From: JBLFWJ01 sp047611425
GTDB lineage: Bacteria > Bacteroidota > Bacteroidia > UBA10329
Direction of reading: 5' to 3'
Length of the DNA stretch: 33,506 nucleotides
Assembly: GCA_047611425.1 (NCBI GenBank)
Contig: JBLFWJ010000011.1
Location: 1 to 33,506 of the forward strand
Shown here in pieces: positions 1 through 7,453 of this stretch. The notes beneath the pieces are model-generated. The model searched no databases, was not told the origin of the DNA, and saw only the letters and a program-made list of their open reading frames with translations. A program made the position numbers and the translations under genes. How positions within the stretch are numbered: position 1 is the first letter of the stretch; every line of letters starts with the position of its first letter.

Positions 1-2
1 CA

Positions 3-284
3 GGCTATTTTTACGAGGACCTTAACACTGGTGCACTAACAGAGTAAGTTGCTGGATCGATTTCGTCTTCTTGGGCGGATATCGACAACGATGGTGATCT
101 AGATTTGTTTGTCAGCAACACTTCCGAACACGACAACTTCCTTTATTTCAATAATGGAGATGGCACCTTTACTAAGAATACCAACGACATTGCTGCTACC
201 GATGCCGAACAGACACATGGATGCAATTTTATTGATGTGGACAACGATGGCGATCTCGACCTGTACGAGACCGCTTGCTCCTAG
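3..284 (+). pseudogene. FG-GAP/VCBS repeat protein fragment, broken
   Basis: Reading from base 3, the frame encodes two copies of the calcium-binding FG-GAP/VCBS motif (DIDNDGDLDLF and DVDNDGDLDLY) about 50 residues apart, separated by a typical FLYFNNGDGTFT segment. Such repeats form beta-propellers in large secreted or surface proteins of Bacteroidota, usually well over 500 residues. Here the frame is cut by an in-frame TAA at 45-47, yet homologous-looking sequence continues on both sides of it. It ends at TAG 282-284 with no C-terminal sorting domain. No start codon is visible because the gene runs off the left edge. I see it as the decayed tail of a repeat protein; a sequencing error at the TAA would not explain the abrupt end after the second repeat. 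Family assignment is secure, the substrate or role is unknown. Confidence 0.7.
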
Positions 285-655
285 TACGGTGCGGCTAGCG
301 CTCCGTAAGAGACTGTAAGAGAACGATACGTTGGGGATCGACTAAGTGCTGCAAGAAATCAATACGATGCTGTGAGATGTTGTAAGGGTATGCAGTATGC
401 TGTCATGCCGCGCGAAGACACGGCATCTCTGCGATTCGTGCGATGACCAATGCTTTGGGAGAGACCCCGCATCAAGGGCGGGGTGACAGTACTGATGAAA
501 TGTGACCCCATAATTCCCAAAACGGAACGATTCCAAATTTGGGAAAACCGTCCCGCTTCGGTACGACAAACACGCATCTAAAATCGGTAACTAACTGATA
601 ATCAGGGCTAATTCCTTTTGGCAGAGGGTTGGTAATAGGCCTACCAAAATTAATA
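285..655. other. Intergenic spacer, repeat-rich, no gene seen
   Basis: About 370 bases without a credible coding region. It holds a palindromic repeat (400-489), a second inverted repeat (TTCCCAAA at 514-521 against TTTGGGAA at 538-545) and a short tandem-like echo of GTAAGAGA near 304-320. TCCTTTTG at 613-620 differs by one base from the TAnnTTTG promoter box and is the best candidate promoter for the downstream glycosyltransferase, but I would not insist on it. Confidence 0.5.
400..489. repeat. Palindromic dispersed repeat (REP/MITE-like)
   Basis: The ends form an imperfect inverted repeat, CTGTCATGCCGCG at the left and GGGCGGGGTGACAG at the right. Inside are two hairpins: TGCCG (406-410) pairing with CGGCA (421-425), and ACCCCGC (464-470) pairing with GCGGGGT (478-484). 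The outer stem plus paired inner hairpins is the architecture of non-coding REP-like or MITE-like repeats. No protein is encoded. Copy number elsewhere in the genome cannot be seen from this window. Confidence 0.55.
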
Positions 656-1828
656 ATGATGAATAAGATCGCAGTTATTGGCACAGCAGGAGTACCCGCA
701 AGATATGGCGGGTTCGAAACGCTGGCGCACAATCTCGTTGGCCAATTAAGTAAGCGTTATGAGCTGCATGTGTACTGCAGCACCGATGGCTACGCCAAGG
801 AGGAGCGTACCGAGGAATTCAATGGAGCCAAACTGCATTACGTGCCGTTTAAGGCTAATGGAATTCAAAGCATCATCTACGATGTGATCTCCATTTTTCA
901 TGCATTGAAGTATGCCGACACACTTCTCATTTTGGGCGTACCTGGATGTGCATTGCTTCCATTTGTACGCTTGTTCACTGGCAAACGGATCATCGTAAAC
1001 ATTGATGGCCTGGAGTGGAAGCGTGACAAATGGAATGCTGCTGCTAAAGCATTTCTGCGTTTCTCAGAGTTTATGGCTGTCAAGTTCGCCCACACGATTG
1101 TAGCTGATAACAAGGCAATTCAAGAGCACCTGTTCGATTCTTACGGATCGTCCTCTAAGCTAATCGCCTATGGAGCCGACCACGCCAAGAATGAAGTATT
1201 GACGAGGACCGATCTGACCAAGTATCCGTTTCTACGTCATTCTTATGCATTCAAAGTTTGCAGAATCGAACCTGAGAACAACATCAGAATGGTGCTGAAG
1301 GCCTTTTCTGAAATGCCATCGAAGCACCTCGTAATCGTAGGAAATTGGAATACCAGTGAGTACGGAAAGGAAACCAGAACACTATATGGTTCATTCCCAA
1401 ACATTCATTTGTTGGACCCAATCTACGATCAAAAAACATTGGATAGTCTGCGAAGCAACTGCTACGTGTACTTGCACGGTCATAGTGCAGGAGGAACAAA
1501 CCCAAGCTTGGTTGAAGCCATGACATTAGGACTTCCAATCATCTCCTTTGGTGTGAACTACAATAAGTACACAACAGAGAATCAGGCCATGTACTTCATG
1601 AATTCTGATGAGATAAAGGAGGTAGTAATTACCACTCCATTTTTAAAATATGTTGAAGTTGGAGATGCGATGCAGAGAATAGCCCGCACCCGATACACAT
1701 GGAAAGTTGTTTCGCAGCAATACGCACAATGCTTCGATCTTGCTATCACCCCAAGCAAAGAAGCGACCTCTAAAAGAATGAACACCACAAGAACCATTTC
1801 AGGATCAACGCTGTCCCCTACGGCCTAA
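656..1828 (+). CDS. GT4 family glycosyltransferase with DUF1972 N-terminus
   Basis: Cytoplasmic-face glycosyltransferase of about 390 residues, likely adding a sugar (rhamnosyl or glucosyl in characterised relatives) to a lipid-linked exopolysaccharide or O-antigen intermediate. The N-terminus, IAVIGTAGVPARYGGFETLAHN, split as IAVIGTAGVPARYGG and FETLAHN, is the signature of the DUF1972 domain. The C-terminal half carries the GT4 nucleotide-sugar region HGHSAGGTNPSLVEAMTLG, including the EX7E-type glutamate in SLVEAM. I start at ATG 656 (or the adjacent ATG 659) because the family begins at this motif; an upstream TTG at 629 would add nine unrelated residues. A wecA-like gene follows after 21 bases, so the two probably form one operon for starting polysaccharide assembly. 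The exact sugar cannot be told from sequence. Confidence 0.85.
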   Translation: MMNKIAVIGTAGVPARYGGFETLAHNLVGQLSKRYELHVYCSTDGYAKEERTEEFNGAKLHYVPFKANGIQSIIYDVISIFHALKYADTLLILGVPGCALLPFVRLFTGKRIIVNIDGLEWKRDKWNAAAKAFLRFSEFMAVKFAHTIVADNKAIQEHLFDSYGSSSKLIAYGADHAKNEVLTRTDLTKYPFLRHSYAFKVCRIEPENNIRMVLKAFSEMPSKHLVIVGNWNTSEYGKETRTLYGSFPNIHLLDPIYDQKTLDSLRSNCYVYLHGHSAGGTNPSLVEAMTLGLPIISFGVNYNKYTTENQAMYFMNSDEIKEVVITTPFLKYVEVGDAMQRIARTRYTWKVVSQQYAQCFDLAITPSKEATSKRMNTTRTISGSTLSPTA

Positions 1829-1849
1829 TTCTGAATCAACAAGGAAACC

Positions 1850-3028
1850 ATGAAAACCACACGCACATTGGTCATTTTGCTGTTCACACTAGGTGCAGCA
1901 CTCATTGATTTAAAACTCGCTTTACTATTTGCAACCACCAGCGCAATTGCAGTGGTGGCCATGCCGATGGTTATTAAAATGATGAATCGTTTGCACATTT
2001 TGGATTATCCAAATAGTCGGACTTCGCACGAATCACCCGTTCCAACCTGTGGAGGTTTGGGCATTTTCTTAGGTCTTGTTCCCGTTTTGGGACACGTGAT
2101 CTACTTCAGCCAAAGCATGGATATGATTGCCATTTCAATAGCAACGATTGCGTTGATGGCCACTGGAGTGATTGACGATATAAAGGAGTTGGCACCAAAG
2201 CCAAAGTTTCTCATTCAGTTTCTTGCTGCAGGCCTAGTAGTGTATGCAGGAGTACGTTTGCAGTCACTTCATGGCTTATTTGGGATTTACTACATCGAGC
2301 CAATGTGGCAATACACCATTAGTTTGATCATCATAATCGGTGTAACAAACGCAACCAACCTTATGGATGGGATTGATGGATTGGCCGGAGGTATCGGGTT
2401 TATTATTTCGCTTTCCCTTGGAATTCTATTGTACTCCGTAGGTGAAATGTCCTTTGCTATGCTCGGATTCGGATTAGCTGGAAGCCTACTTGGTTTCTTG
2501 TATTACAACTTCAACCCAGCCAAAATATTCATGGGCGATACAGGTTCGCTTATCGTTGGCTTTATTATTATCTGTTTGGGAATAAGGCTATCACTGCACG
2601 ATGCTGTTTCCTTTCAGGGAGTTGTTTTGGAGCGGCCAACCTTGTTAATCATCGGAATGTTCATCCTTCCGGTTTACGACACACTTCGAATTTTCTTGGA
2701 GCGAATGATGAAAGGAGTATCACCATTTAGCCCAGACACCAATCACATTCATCACCTTTTGATTAAGACAGGATTCAACCATGCACGGTCATCGCAGATA
2801 TTGTATGCTGGTCAGATTGGCCTGTTGTTTACATCATTCTTATTGAGTCTAACTGAATTGCCAAGTACTACTGTATTGCTAATCCTCTTTGCTCAAACCA
2901 TGATTTTGTCGGAGATATTAACCCTAGTGAAGCTGCTCAGAACTGCAGTGAAAGCGAGAGGTGTAAATCGAATTTTAAGAATGAAGGCGTCCAAGAACGC
3001 CCTTCTCATCAACAACATTAAAGTATAA
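1850..3028 (+). CDS. WecA/TagO/MraY-family undecaprenyl-phosphate sugar-1-phosphate transferase
   Basis: Polytopic inner-membrane enzyme of 392 residues that transfers a sugar-1-phosphate (typically GlcNAc-1-P) from UDP-sugar to undecaprenyl phosphate, the first membrane step of O-antigen, ECA-like or exopolysaccharide synthesis. Visible family motifs in order: PNSRTSHESPVPTCGG (about 54-69), the Mg-binding aspartates in GVIDDIKE (109-110), NATNLMDGIDGLAGG (167-181), IFMGDTGS (226-233), and the C-terminal HIHH (299-302) that marks WecA/TagO rather than MraY. Many hydrophobic segments surround these motifs. AAGGA lies a few bases before ATG 1850. The stop is five bases before the receiver-domain gene, suggesting co-transcription. 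WecA versus TagO versus a species-specific EPS initiator cannot be distinguished. Confidence 0.9.
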   Translation: MKTTRTLVILLFTLGAALIDLKLALLFATTSAIAVVAMPMVIKMMNRLHILDYPNSRTSHESPVPTCGGLGIFLGLVPVLGHVIYFSQSMDMIAISIATIALMATGVIDDIKELAPKPKFLIQFLAAGLVVYAGVRLQSLHGLFGIYYIEPMWQYTISLIIIIGVTNATNLMDGIDGLAGGIGFIISLSLGILLYSVGEMSFAMLGFGLAGSLLGFLYYNFNPAKIFMGDTGSLIVGFIIICLGIRLSLHDAVSFQGVVLERPTLLIIGMFILPVYDTLRIFLERMMKGVSPFSPDTNHIHHLLIKTGFNHARSSQILYAGQIGLLFTSFLLSLTELPSTTVLLILFAQTMILSEILTLVKLLRTAVKARGVNRILRMKASKNALLINNIKV

Positions 3029-3033
3029 AGAAC

Positions 3034-3546
3034 ATGAATTCTGAAACGACCAAACCAACCGTATTTATTGCTGAGGATGACGAAATGTTCGCTCAGATTA
3101 TTGCTGTTTTTGTAGAGCGGAACAACGAATTTAATGTTGAAACCTTTCAAACCGGTGAGGCATTACTCGAGCGAATTCATGAGAACCCAGACATCGTGAT
3201 TCTAGATCATAATCTAAATGATCTTGATTCTAGAATGATGAACGGCATAGACGTGCTTCAGAAGATAAACACAGAAAAACCGACAATACCAGTCGTGGTT
3301 TTCTCTGGACAGGAACAAGTTGATACCGCTGTGGGTTTGATTAGCAGCGGAGCATGCGATTACATTAATAAACACGACCCTTCTGCCTTCGAGCTCTTAG
3401 ACACGACACTTCAGGACATACTGTACGTGAAGGCGGAGAAATCGGAGTTCGCGGAACTGAATGACGATATCCAAGATGCCAAAAAAAGATTAATGGTCGT
3501 GGCTGCCCTGGTTATTGGGATGGTGGTGGTGGTCAATTTGCTCTGA
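3034..3546 (+). CDS. Response-regulator receiver domain with C-terminal membrane anchor
   Basis: A 170-residue protein whose first ~130 residues form a CheY-like receiver: acidic pocket ED15D16, phospho-acceptor D58 in IVILDHN, S91 in VVFSG, and the conserved K113 in YINKHD. No DNA-binding or enzymatic output domain follows. Instead a charged, probably helical stretch (about 133-152) leads to a hydrophobic C-terminal segment (153-170, LMVVAALVIGMVVVVNLL) long enough to cross the membrane once, so the protein looks tail-anchored with the receiver in the cytoplasm. It starts five bases after the wecA-like gene and is followed by a terminator, so it is the last gene of the polysaccharide operon. 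By inference it could tune the initiating transferase by phosphorylation-dependent contact. No cognate kinase is in the window. Confidence 0.85.
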   Translation: MNSETTKPTVFIAEDDEMFAQIIAVFVERNNEFNVETFQTGEALLERIHENPDIVILDHNLNDLDSRMMNGIDVLQKINTEKPTIPVVVFSGQEQVDTAVGLISSGACDYINKHDPSAFELLDTTLQDILYVKAEKSEFAELNDDIQDAKKRLMVVAALVIGMVVVVNLL

Positions 3547-3571
3547 ACCTAATCCCACAATCTGTGGCAAC

Positions 3572-3604
3572 ACCCTGGTTTCTGGTTGGAACCGGGGTTT
3601 TTTA
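3572..3604 (+). terminator. Rho-independent terminator of the polysaccharide operon
   Basis: Just after the receiver gene, CCCTGGTTTC and GGAACCGGGG can form a stem of about nine or ten pairs (with a G-T type and one mismatched position) around a short TGGTT loop, followed immediately by a run of six T. This placement and shape fit an intrinsic terminator on the plus strand. Confidence 0.75.
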
Positions 3605-3611
3605 TGCCCAA

Positions 3612-3752
3612 AAATTGGGGAGATAAAATGAGATGCTTCGTTCCTCAGTAAAACAAATTCCTCACCATCACTTTTCTTTTGTCTCCCTGACGAAGGAAGG
3701 GTCTCATTGGTTTAGCTCAGTAAAGCAATACTTCTTAATTACTCCCCAATTT
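3612..3752. repeat. Nested inverted repeats, REP-like, between convergent genes
   Basis: An exact 11-base inverted repeat (AAATTGGGGAG at 3612-3622, CTCCCCAATTT at 3742-3752) encloses an imperfect one: GAGATGCTTCGTTCCTCAG at 3630-3648 against CCTGACGAAGGAAGGGTCTC at 3686-3705. The inner pair has the look of the dispersed CTGAGGAACGAAGCATCTC-type intergenic repeats seen in many Bacteroidota, judged from memory rather than a search. The right outer arm overlaps the last codons of the lipoprotein gene on the minus strand, so it may also serve as its terminator. Confidence 0.5.
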
Positions 3753-4260
3753 CAATTGTAAGATCCATAACCACCTTAACCGTAGTTGGGGTGAGCACTG
3801 AGTTGTCAATAATAAGCTCAGGCCAGATTAACAGGCTATCAGAGGTCAAGTAATCCTTTAAATCTCGGGTAGTCGAGCTTAATCCAGTTGTATCGCCAAT
3901 CGTGGTTGGAAGATCACCGGTCGTTCCGATCAACAGTTTCGATTCTGAACCGCCTTCTAAAAGCAAGTCTAATTCCTGAAGGAAGTTAAGATCAACCACA
4001 GTTGTGTCGTTGGTGGTCACATAGATTGAATCTATCAGAATCTGATTCACCCGATCCATCGTGTAACCGTTTTCCAACAGAATCGAATCCGTGGCATTAA
4101 AAAACGTTGAAGCCGGCAAAGCATGCTGGGCTGCTAATTGCAAATTGGTTGGAACCCTGAAAGTTCCGGTAATCTGATAAGTATGAATGGTTGGATCGAT
4201 TGTCTTTTCGCAACCGCTCAGAATCAAGAATAAAAGACTGAATGTCAAGAGTTGTCTCAT
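3739..4260 (-). CDS. Hypothetical lipoprotein
   Basis: A 173-residue protein I do not recognise beyond its export signal. Residues 1-16 are a short hydrophobic signal peptide ending in a clear lipobox, LILSGC17, so the mature protein begins with a lipidated cysteine and should sit on a membrane facing the periplasm or outside. The remainder is acidic, rich in T, L and D, with no cysteines and no enzyme motif. Strand-like repeats of the NxxxTTVVDL kind suggest a beta-rich domain. It stands alone on the minus strand between two plus-strand operons. A good promoter box lies four bases before its ATG. Confidence 0.75.
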   Translation of the reverse strand: MRQLLTFSLLFLILSGCEKTIDPTIHTYQITGTFRVPTNLQLAAQHALPASTFFNATDSILLENGYTMDRVNQILIDSIYVTTNDTTVVDLNFLQELDLLLEGGSESKLLIGTTGDLPTTIGDTTGLSSTTRDLKDYLTSDSLLIWPELIIDNSVLTPTTVKVVMDLTIEIGE

Positions 4261-4264
4261 AACT

Positions 4265-4272
4265 CAAAGGTA
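4265..4272 (-). promoter_or_regulatory. -7 promoter box TACCTTTG for the lipoprotein gene
   Basis: Read on the minus strand this is TACCTTTG, a perfect match to the Bacteroidota TAnnTTTG box, and it ends four bases before the ATG. No convincing -33 TTG lies at the usual distance. The spacing implies transcription begins at or next to the start codon. Confidence 0.5.
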
Positions 4273-4397
4273 GACAAGAGTTAGCTATTCGGGCTTAACG
4301 GGCATTGCGAGAATGATATGATTATCACCCGACACAGGATCATTGATTAAATAAAGGGGGAATATACTATCAGTATTGATTGAGATAGATGAAGGTT

Positions 4398-4423
4398 TTG
4401 ATGGATGACGGCAATTACCTTTG
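4398..4423 (+). promoter_or_regulatory. Promoter of the hydroxyproline deaminase gene
   Basis: TACCTTTG at 4416-4423 matches the TAnnTTTG box, with TTG at 4398-4400 fifteen bases upstream (a short spacing). It ends 16 bases before ATG 4440. Because the box lies downstream of an earlier in-frame ATG at 4389, it argues that the later ATG is the true start. Confidence 0.55.
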
Positions 4424-4439
4424 GGCCAAATCAAATCAA

Positions 4440-5369
4440 ATGAAAGTAGATTGGAAAGGCGTTTATCCTGCGGTGACAACCAAGTTTACGGATGACGACC
4501 AACTGGACATTCCAGCCATTGAGAAGAATATTGAAGCTCAGATTGATGCTGGCGTCCACGGAATTGTTTTAGGTGGAACCTTGGGCGAAGCAAGTTCATT
4601 AAGCAACGAAGAAAAGCAGACCATTGTATCCACTACGCTTGGTGTGAGTAAAGGGCGCGTACCAGTGATTATCAATGTGGCCGAGTCAAGAACGAGTGAA
4701 GCCATTCGTTTTGTAAAAGAAGCCGAGCAGATTGGTGCAGATGGGTTTATGGCATTGCCACCAATGCGATATATGGCCGATGATCGGGAAACCGTTCAAT
4801 GGTTCAAAACCATTGCAAACGCAACCGATTTGCCGATAATGATTTACAATAATCCGGTGGATTATAAGATTGAAGTCACGCTCGATATGTTCTCAGAATT
4901 GGCCGAATGTTCCAATATTCAAGCGGTTAAGGAATCGACACGTGACGTGTCAAACGTCACTCGAATGAAGAATCGATTTGGTAATCGTTTCAGCATTTTG
5001 ACAGGAGTAGATACGCTGGCTTTTGAGAGTTTGGCCTTGGGTTGCGATGGCTGGGTTGCTGGTTTAGTTTGTGCTTTTCCAGCAGAGACTGTTGCTATTT
5101 ACGAGTTGATGAAACAAGGTAGAACGAAAGAGGCATTGGATATATATCGATGGTTCCTTCCTCTTCTTGAATTGGACATCAACGCCAAGCTGGTCCAAAA
5201 CATTAAGTTGGCAGAAGTTGCAACACGAATAGGAACAGAGAATGTTCGAGCACCTCGGCTTCCTTTGGTTGGAGAAGAACGAACACGAGTATTGAAGATT
5301 ATTGATGAAGGAATGAAGAACAGGCCACTATTGCCAGAATTGAACTTGACAGAAAAAATAGCCTATTAA
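4440..5369 (+). CDS. DapA-family 1-pyrroline-4-hydroxy-2-carboxylate deaminase (probable)
   Basis: A 309-residue TIM-barrel aldolase of the dihydrodipicolinate synthase/N-acetylneuraminate lyase superfamily. The Schiff-base lysine is K164 in QAVKEST and the partner tyrosine Y136 in IMIYNNP. The substrate loop reads GGTLGEASSL (45-54) in place of the GTTGE of true DapA. This superfamily includes the enzyme that removes ammonia from 1-pyrroline-4-hydroxy-2-carboxylate to give 2-oxoglutarate semialdehyde in hydroxyproline breakdown. The neighbours (semialdehyde dehydrogenase, 4-hydroxyproline epimerase, D-hydroxyproline dehydrogenase) make that role by far the most likely. The start at 4440 is chosen because the domain opens with MKVDWKGVYPAVTTKF and the promoter box sits just before it. 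A genuine lysine-pathway DapA is unlikely. Confidence 0.85.
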   Translation: MKVDWKGVYPAVTTKFTDDDQLDIPAIEKNIEAQIDAGVHGIVLGGTLGEASSLSNEEKQTIVSTTLGVSKGRVPVIINVAESRTSEAIRFVKEAEQIGADGFMALPPMRYMADDRETVQWFKTIANATDLPIMIYNNPVDYKIEVTLDMFSELAECSNIQAVKESTRDVSNVTRMKNRFGNRFSILTGVDTLAFESLALGCDGWVAGLVCAFPAETVAIYELMKQGRTKEALDIYRWFLPLLELDINAKLVQNIKLAEVATRIGTENVRAPRLPLVGEERTRVLKIIDEGMKNRPLLPELNLTEKIAY

Positions 5370-5472
5370 ATCCTCCGTCCTTCCTATGGTCGGCCGCCTC
5401 CTTTTAAAGGAGGAAAGACCTCAGTTCCCCCTTGAAAAGGGCGTGCCGAGGAACGAGGTGGGGGATTAATTT
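5366..5472. repeat. Palindromic dispersed repeat inside the hydroxyproline operon
   Basis: The spacer between the deaminase and dehydrogenase genes is filled by a palindromic element. Its core is a perfect hairpin, CCTCCTTT (5397-5404), one T, AAAGGAGG (5406-5413), followed by TTCCCCCTTGAAAAGGG (5425-5441). Its edges, TTAAATCCTCC and GGGGGATTAATTT, are roughly inverted to each other. The layout resembles the widespread AATCCCCC...CCTTTAAAGG...GGGGGATT non-coding repeats of Bacteroidota, from memory. It begins on the stop codon of the deaminase gene and ends 13 bases before the dehydrogenase ATG, so in a read-through transcript it would fold strongly and could attenuate or process the mRNA. 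Confidence 0.55.
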
Positions 5473-5485
5473 CATAAAAACTAAA

Positions 5486-7015
5486 ATGAGCAAAACATTC
5501 AACACATATTCTGCCGAAACTGGAGAAGTTTTAGAAGGTGAATTCATGATTGCTTCTGCAGAAGAAACGGCTTCAGCTATGGAAGCCTCGGCCGTTGCAT
5601 TTTCAGTTTATTCAAAAACATCTGTAGAAAACAGAGCCAAGTTTTTGGAAACCATTGCGGACGAAATTGAAGCGCTTGGCGATGAATTGATTCAACGGGC
5701 AAGTGCCGAAACAGGGCTTCCAAATGGACGGTTTATGGGTGAACGTGGAAGAACTTGCGGACAGCTAAGATCCTTTGCAGCGATTATCAGAGAAGGATCA
5801 TGGGTTGAGGCACGGGTTGATTATGCGCAGCCAGACCGCACTCCAATGCCAAGAGTGGACATTAGAAAAATGTTGGTACCAATCGGGCCAATTGTGGTTT
5901 TTGGAGCAAGCAATTTTCCATTGGCTTATTCGACTGCCGGTGGCGATACTGCTTCGGCTTTTGCCGCTGGAAACACGGTTGTGGTAAAAGCACATCCAGC
6001 ACATGCTGGAACCAGTGAGCTTGTTGCCGGAGCCATTCGAAAAGCGATTGACAAATGCGGGTTGGATCAAGGAATATTCAATCATTTGCATGACACAGGT
6101 TTTGAGTTGGGTAAAAACTTGGTAGTGCATCCGGCCACAAAAGCAGTTGGGTTTACTGGGTCTTTAGCCGGTGGTCGAGCACTTCTGGATATGGCGTCTA
6201 AACGAGATGAACCGATTCCGGTTTTTGCCGAAATGGGAAGCATCAACCCAGTGATTATCCTACCTGAAACAATGAAGGCACAAGGATCCGAACTCGGCAC
6301 TGCAATGGCAGGATCCATCACTTTGGGTGTTGGTCAGTTCTGTACCAATCCAGGTTTGATTCTAACAATCGGAAACGAAACCGAAGCATTTACATCTGCC
6401 TTAGCAGATGGAATTGCAGCAAGCAAATCGTTCACCATGCTTCATAAAGGAATCAGCGCGAGCTATTCAAAATTGAAGGGTGAAACACTTGGTCAATCTG
6501 GTGTTTCCGTGATTTCTGAAGCGACAGACCAAGGCGCATCCAATCAAGGAAGACCAACAGTTGCGACAGTGAGTGGCGCTGATTTTCTAGCCAACTCGAA
6601 CCTTCATCGTGAGGTGTTTGGGCCGTTCTCCCTTGTTGTGCAATGTGAAGATGAGCCTCAATTATTAAAGGTGATTTCAGAATTAGATGGTCAGTTGACC
6701 GGATCTATTTTTTGTGAATCTGGTGAGCTTTCAAATCATCCCGAAGTCGTTGAGGTACTTCAATCAAGAGTTGGTCGCATCATTTGTAATGGCGTTCCAA
6801 CCGGAGTGGAGGTTTGTCCAGCAATGCAGCATGGCGGGCCGTACCCTGCCACAACGGATTCAAGATTTTCAGCTGTTGGAGCCGATGCAATCAAAAGATT
6901 TGCTAGACCTGTTTCATTCCAAAGCTGGCCTCAAGAATTGTTGCCAGAAGCATTGAAAGATGGAAACCCATTGGGAATTCAACGAGTGGTTGATGGAGAA
7001 TACGGGACGAATTAA
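5486..7015 (+). CDS. 2,5-dioxovalerate (2-oxoglutarate semialdehyde) dehydrogenase
   Basis: A 509-residue NAD(P)-dependent aldehyde dehydrogenase that would oxidise 2-oxoglutarate semialdehyde to 2-oxoglutarate, the last step of hydroxyproline degradation. Key residues are visible: N143 in GASNFP, K168 in VVVKAHP, the nucleotide-binding FTGSLAGG (223-230), general base E249 in FAEMGS and nucleophile C286 in GQFCTNPG. The GASNFPLAYSTAGGDTASA stretch and the unusual GQFCTNPG are characteristic of the KGSADH branch rather than of betaine or succinate semialdehyde dehydrogenases. I begin at ATG 5486 since the family starts MxKTFxxxxAxTGE; an upstream TTG at 5432 lies in the palindromic repeat. 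The stop overlaps tail-to-tail with the haem-binding gene on the other strand. Confidence 0.9.
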   Translation: MSKTFNTYSAETGEVLEGEFMIASAEETASAMEASAVAFSVYSKTSVENRAKFLETIADEIEALGDELIQRASAETGLPNGRFMGERGRTCGQLRSFAAIIREGSWVEARVDYAQPDRTPMPRVDIRKMLVPIGPIVVFGASNFPLAYSTAGGDTASAFAAGNTVVVKAHPAHAGTSELVAGAIRKAIDKCGLDQGIFNHLHDTGFELGKNLVVHPATKAVGFTGSLAGGRALLDMASKRDEPIPVFAEMGSINPVIILPETMKAQGSELGTAMAGSITLGVGQFCTNPGLILTIGNETEAFTSALADGIAASKSFTMLHKGISASYSKLKGETLGQSGVSVISEATDQGASNQGRPTVATVSGADFLANSNLHREVFGPFSLVVQCEDEPQLLKVISELDGQLTGSIFCESGELSNHPEVVEVLQSRVGRIICNGVPTGVEVCPAMQHGGPYPATTDSRFSAVGADAIKRFARPVSFQSWPQELLPEALKDGNPLGIQRVVDGEYGTN

Positions 7016-7449
7016 TTCATTTTAGAACGGAACCACGCGGCCATTTCGGCACGTTGATCTTCGGTAATTCGAGCTTCAGCATGTGTGATCAGAAATGGCG
7101 TCAGAGGCATTTCCTTCTTTTCAACTTTCTCCGCAGCCTCCTTCAAAAGGTGCTGCTGATCCTCATTTGACATTTCACCCCATGTACTAAAGTTCATTTC
7201 TCCTCGTCCGTGATCAATATGACCCTGAATCCACAAAGAAAGAGGCGCAACATTGGCGTAACCAGGGTATTCCGACTCGTAACTATGACAATCGTAGCAC
7301 GCGTCTTTGATCATGTTGGTCATTGATTCATCGGCCCCACTCATAACCAGAAGATCGGAAGAAGTGTATTCTGGAACCGATTGATCAACAGGTATGAATT
7401 GAATGCCAATTAGAACCACAACGATTACGGCAAGGATTATCTTTTTCAT
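7012..7449 (-). CDS. Small haem-binding domain protein (cytochrome-like)
   Basis: A 145-residue protein with an N-terminal hydrophobic segment (about 3-19, a signal anchor or uncleaved signal) and a single haem-attachment motif C51YDC54H55 followed by SYESEYPGYANVAP. This pattern, an early CxxCH then a YPxY-containing helical region with later conserved H and P residues (KKEMPLTPF, LITHAEARIT), fits the haem-binding domain family PF14376 of Bacteroidota. It should sit in the periplasm attached to the inner membrane; electron partner unknown. It lies on the minus strand in the middle of the plus-strand hydroxyproline genes, converging on and sharing four bases with the dehydrogenase gene. It might pass electrons from the neighbouring FAD dehydrogenase, but that is speculation. 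Confidence 0.8.
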   Translation of the reverse strand: MKKIILAVIVVVLIGIQFIPVDQSVPEYTSSDLLVMSGADESMTNMIKDACYDCHSYESEYPGYANVAPLSLWIQGHIDHGRGEMNFSTWGEMSNEDQQHLLKEAAEKVEKKEMPLTPFLITHAEARITEDQRAEMAAWFRSKMN

Positions 7450-7453
7450 GACA

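Noticed and set aside
629..655. Earlier TTG start for the GT4 glycosyltransferase
   Set aside because: It adds nine residues with no family similarity; the DUF1972 motif begins directly after the ATG pair at 656-661.
4389..4439. Earlier ATG start for the DapA-like deaminase
   Set aside because: A clear TACCTTTG promoter box lies inside this stretch, and the family begins at MKVDWKG.
4933..4947. Near-palindrome GACACGTGACGTGTC as an operator
   Set aside because: It lies within the deaminase coding sequence and is explained by the codons of a conserved region.
5432..5485. Earlier TTG start for the semialdehyde dehydrogenase
   Set aside because: The 18 extra codons are translated from the palindromic repeat and are absent from the family.
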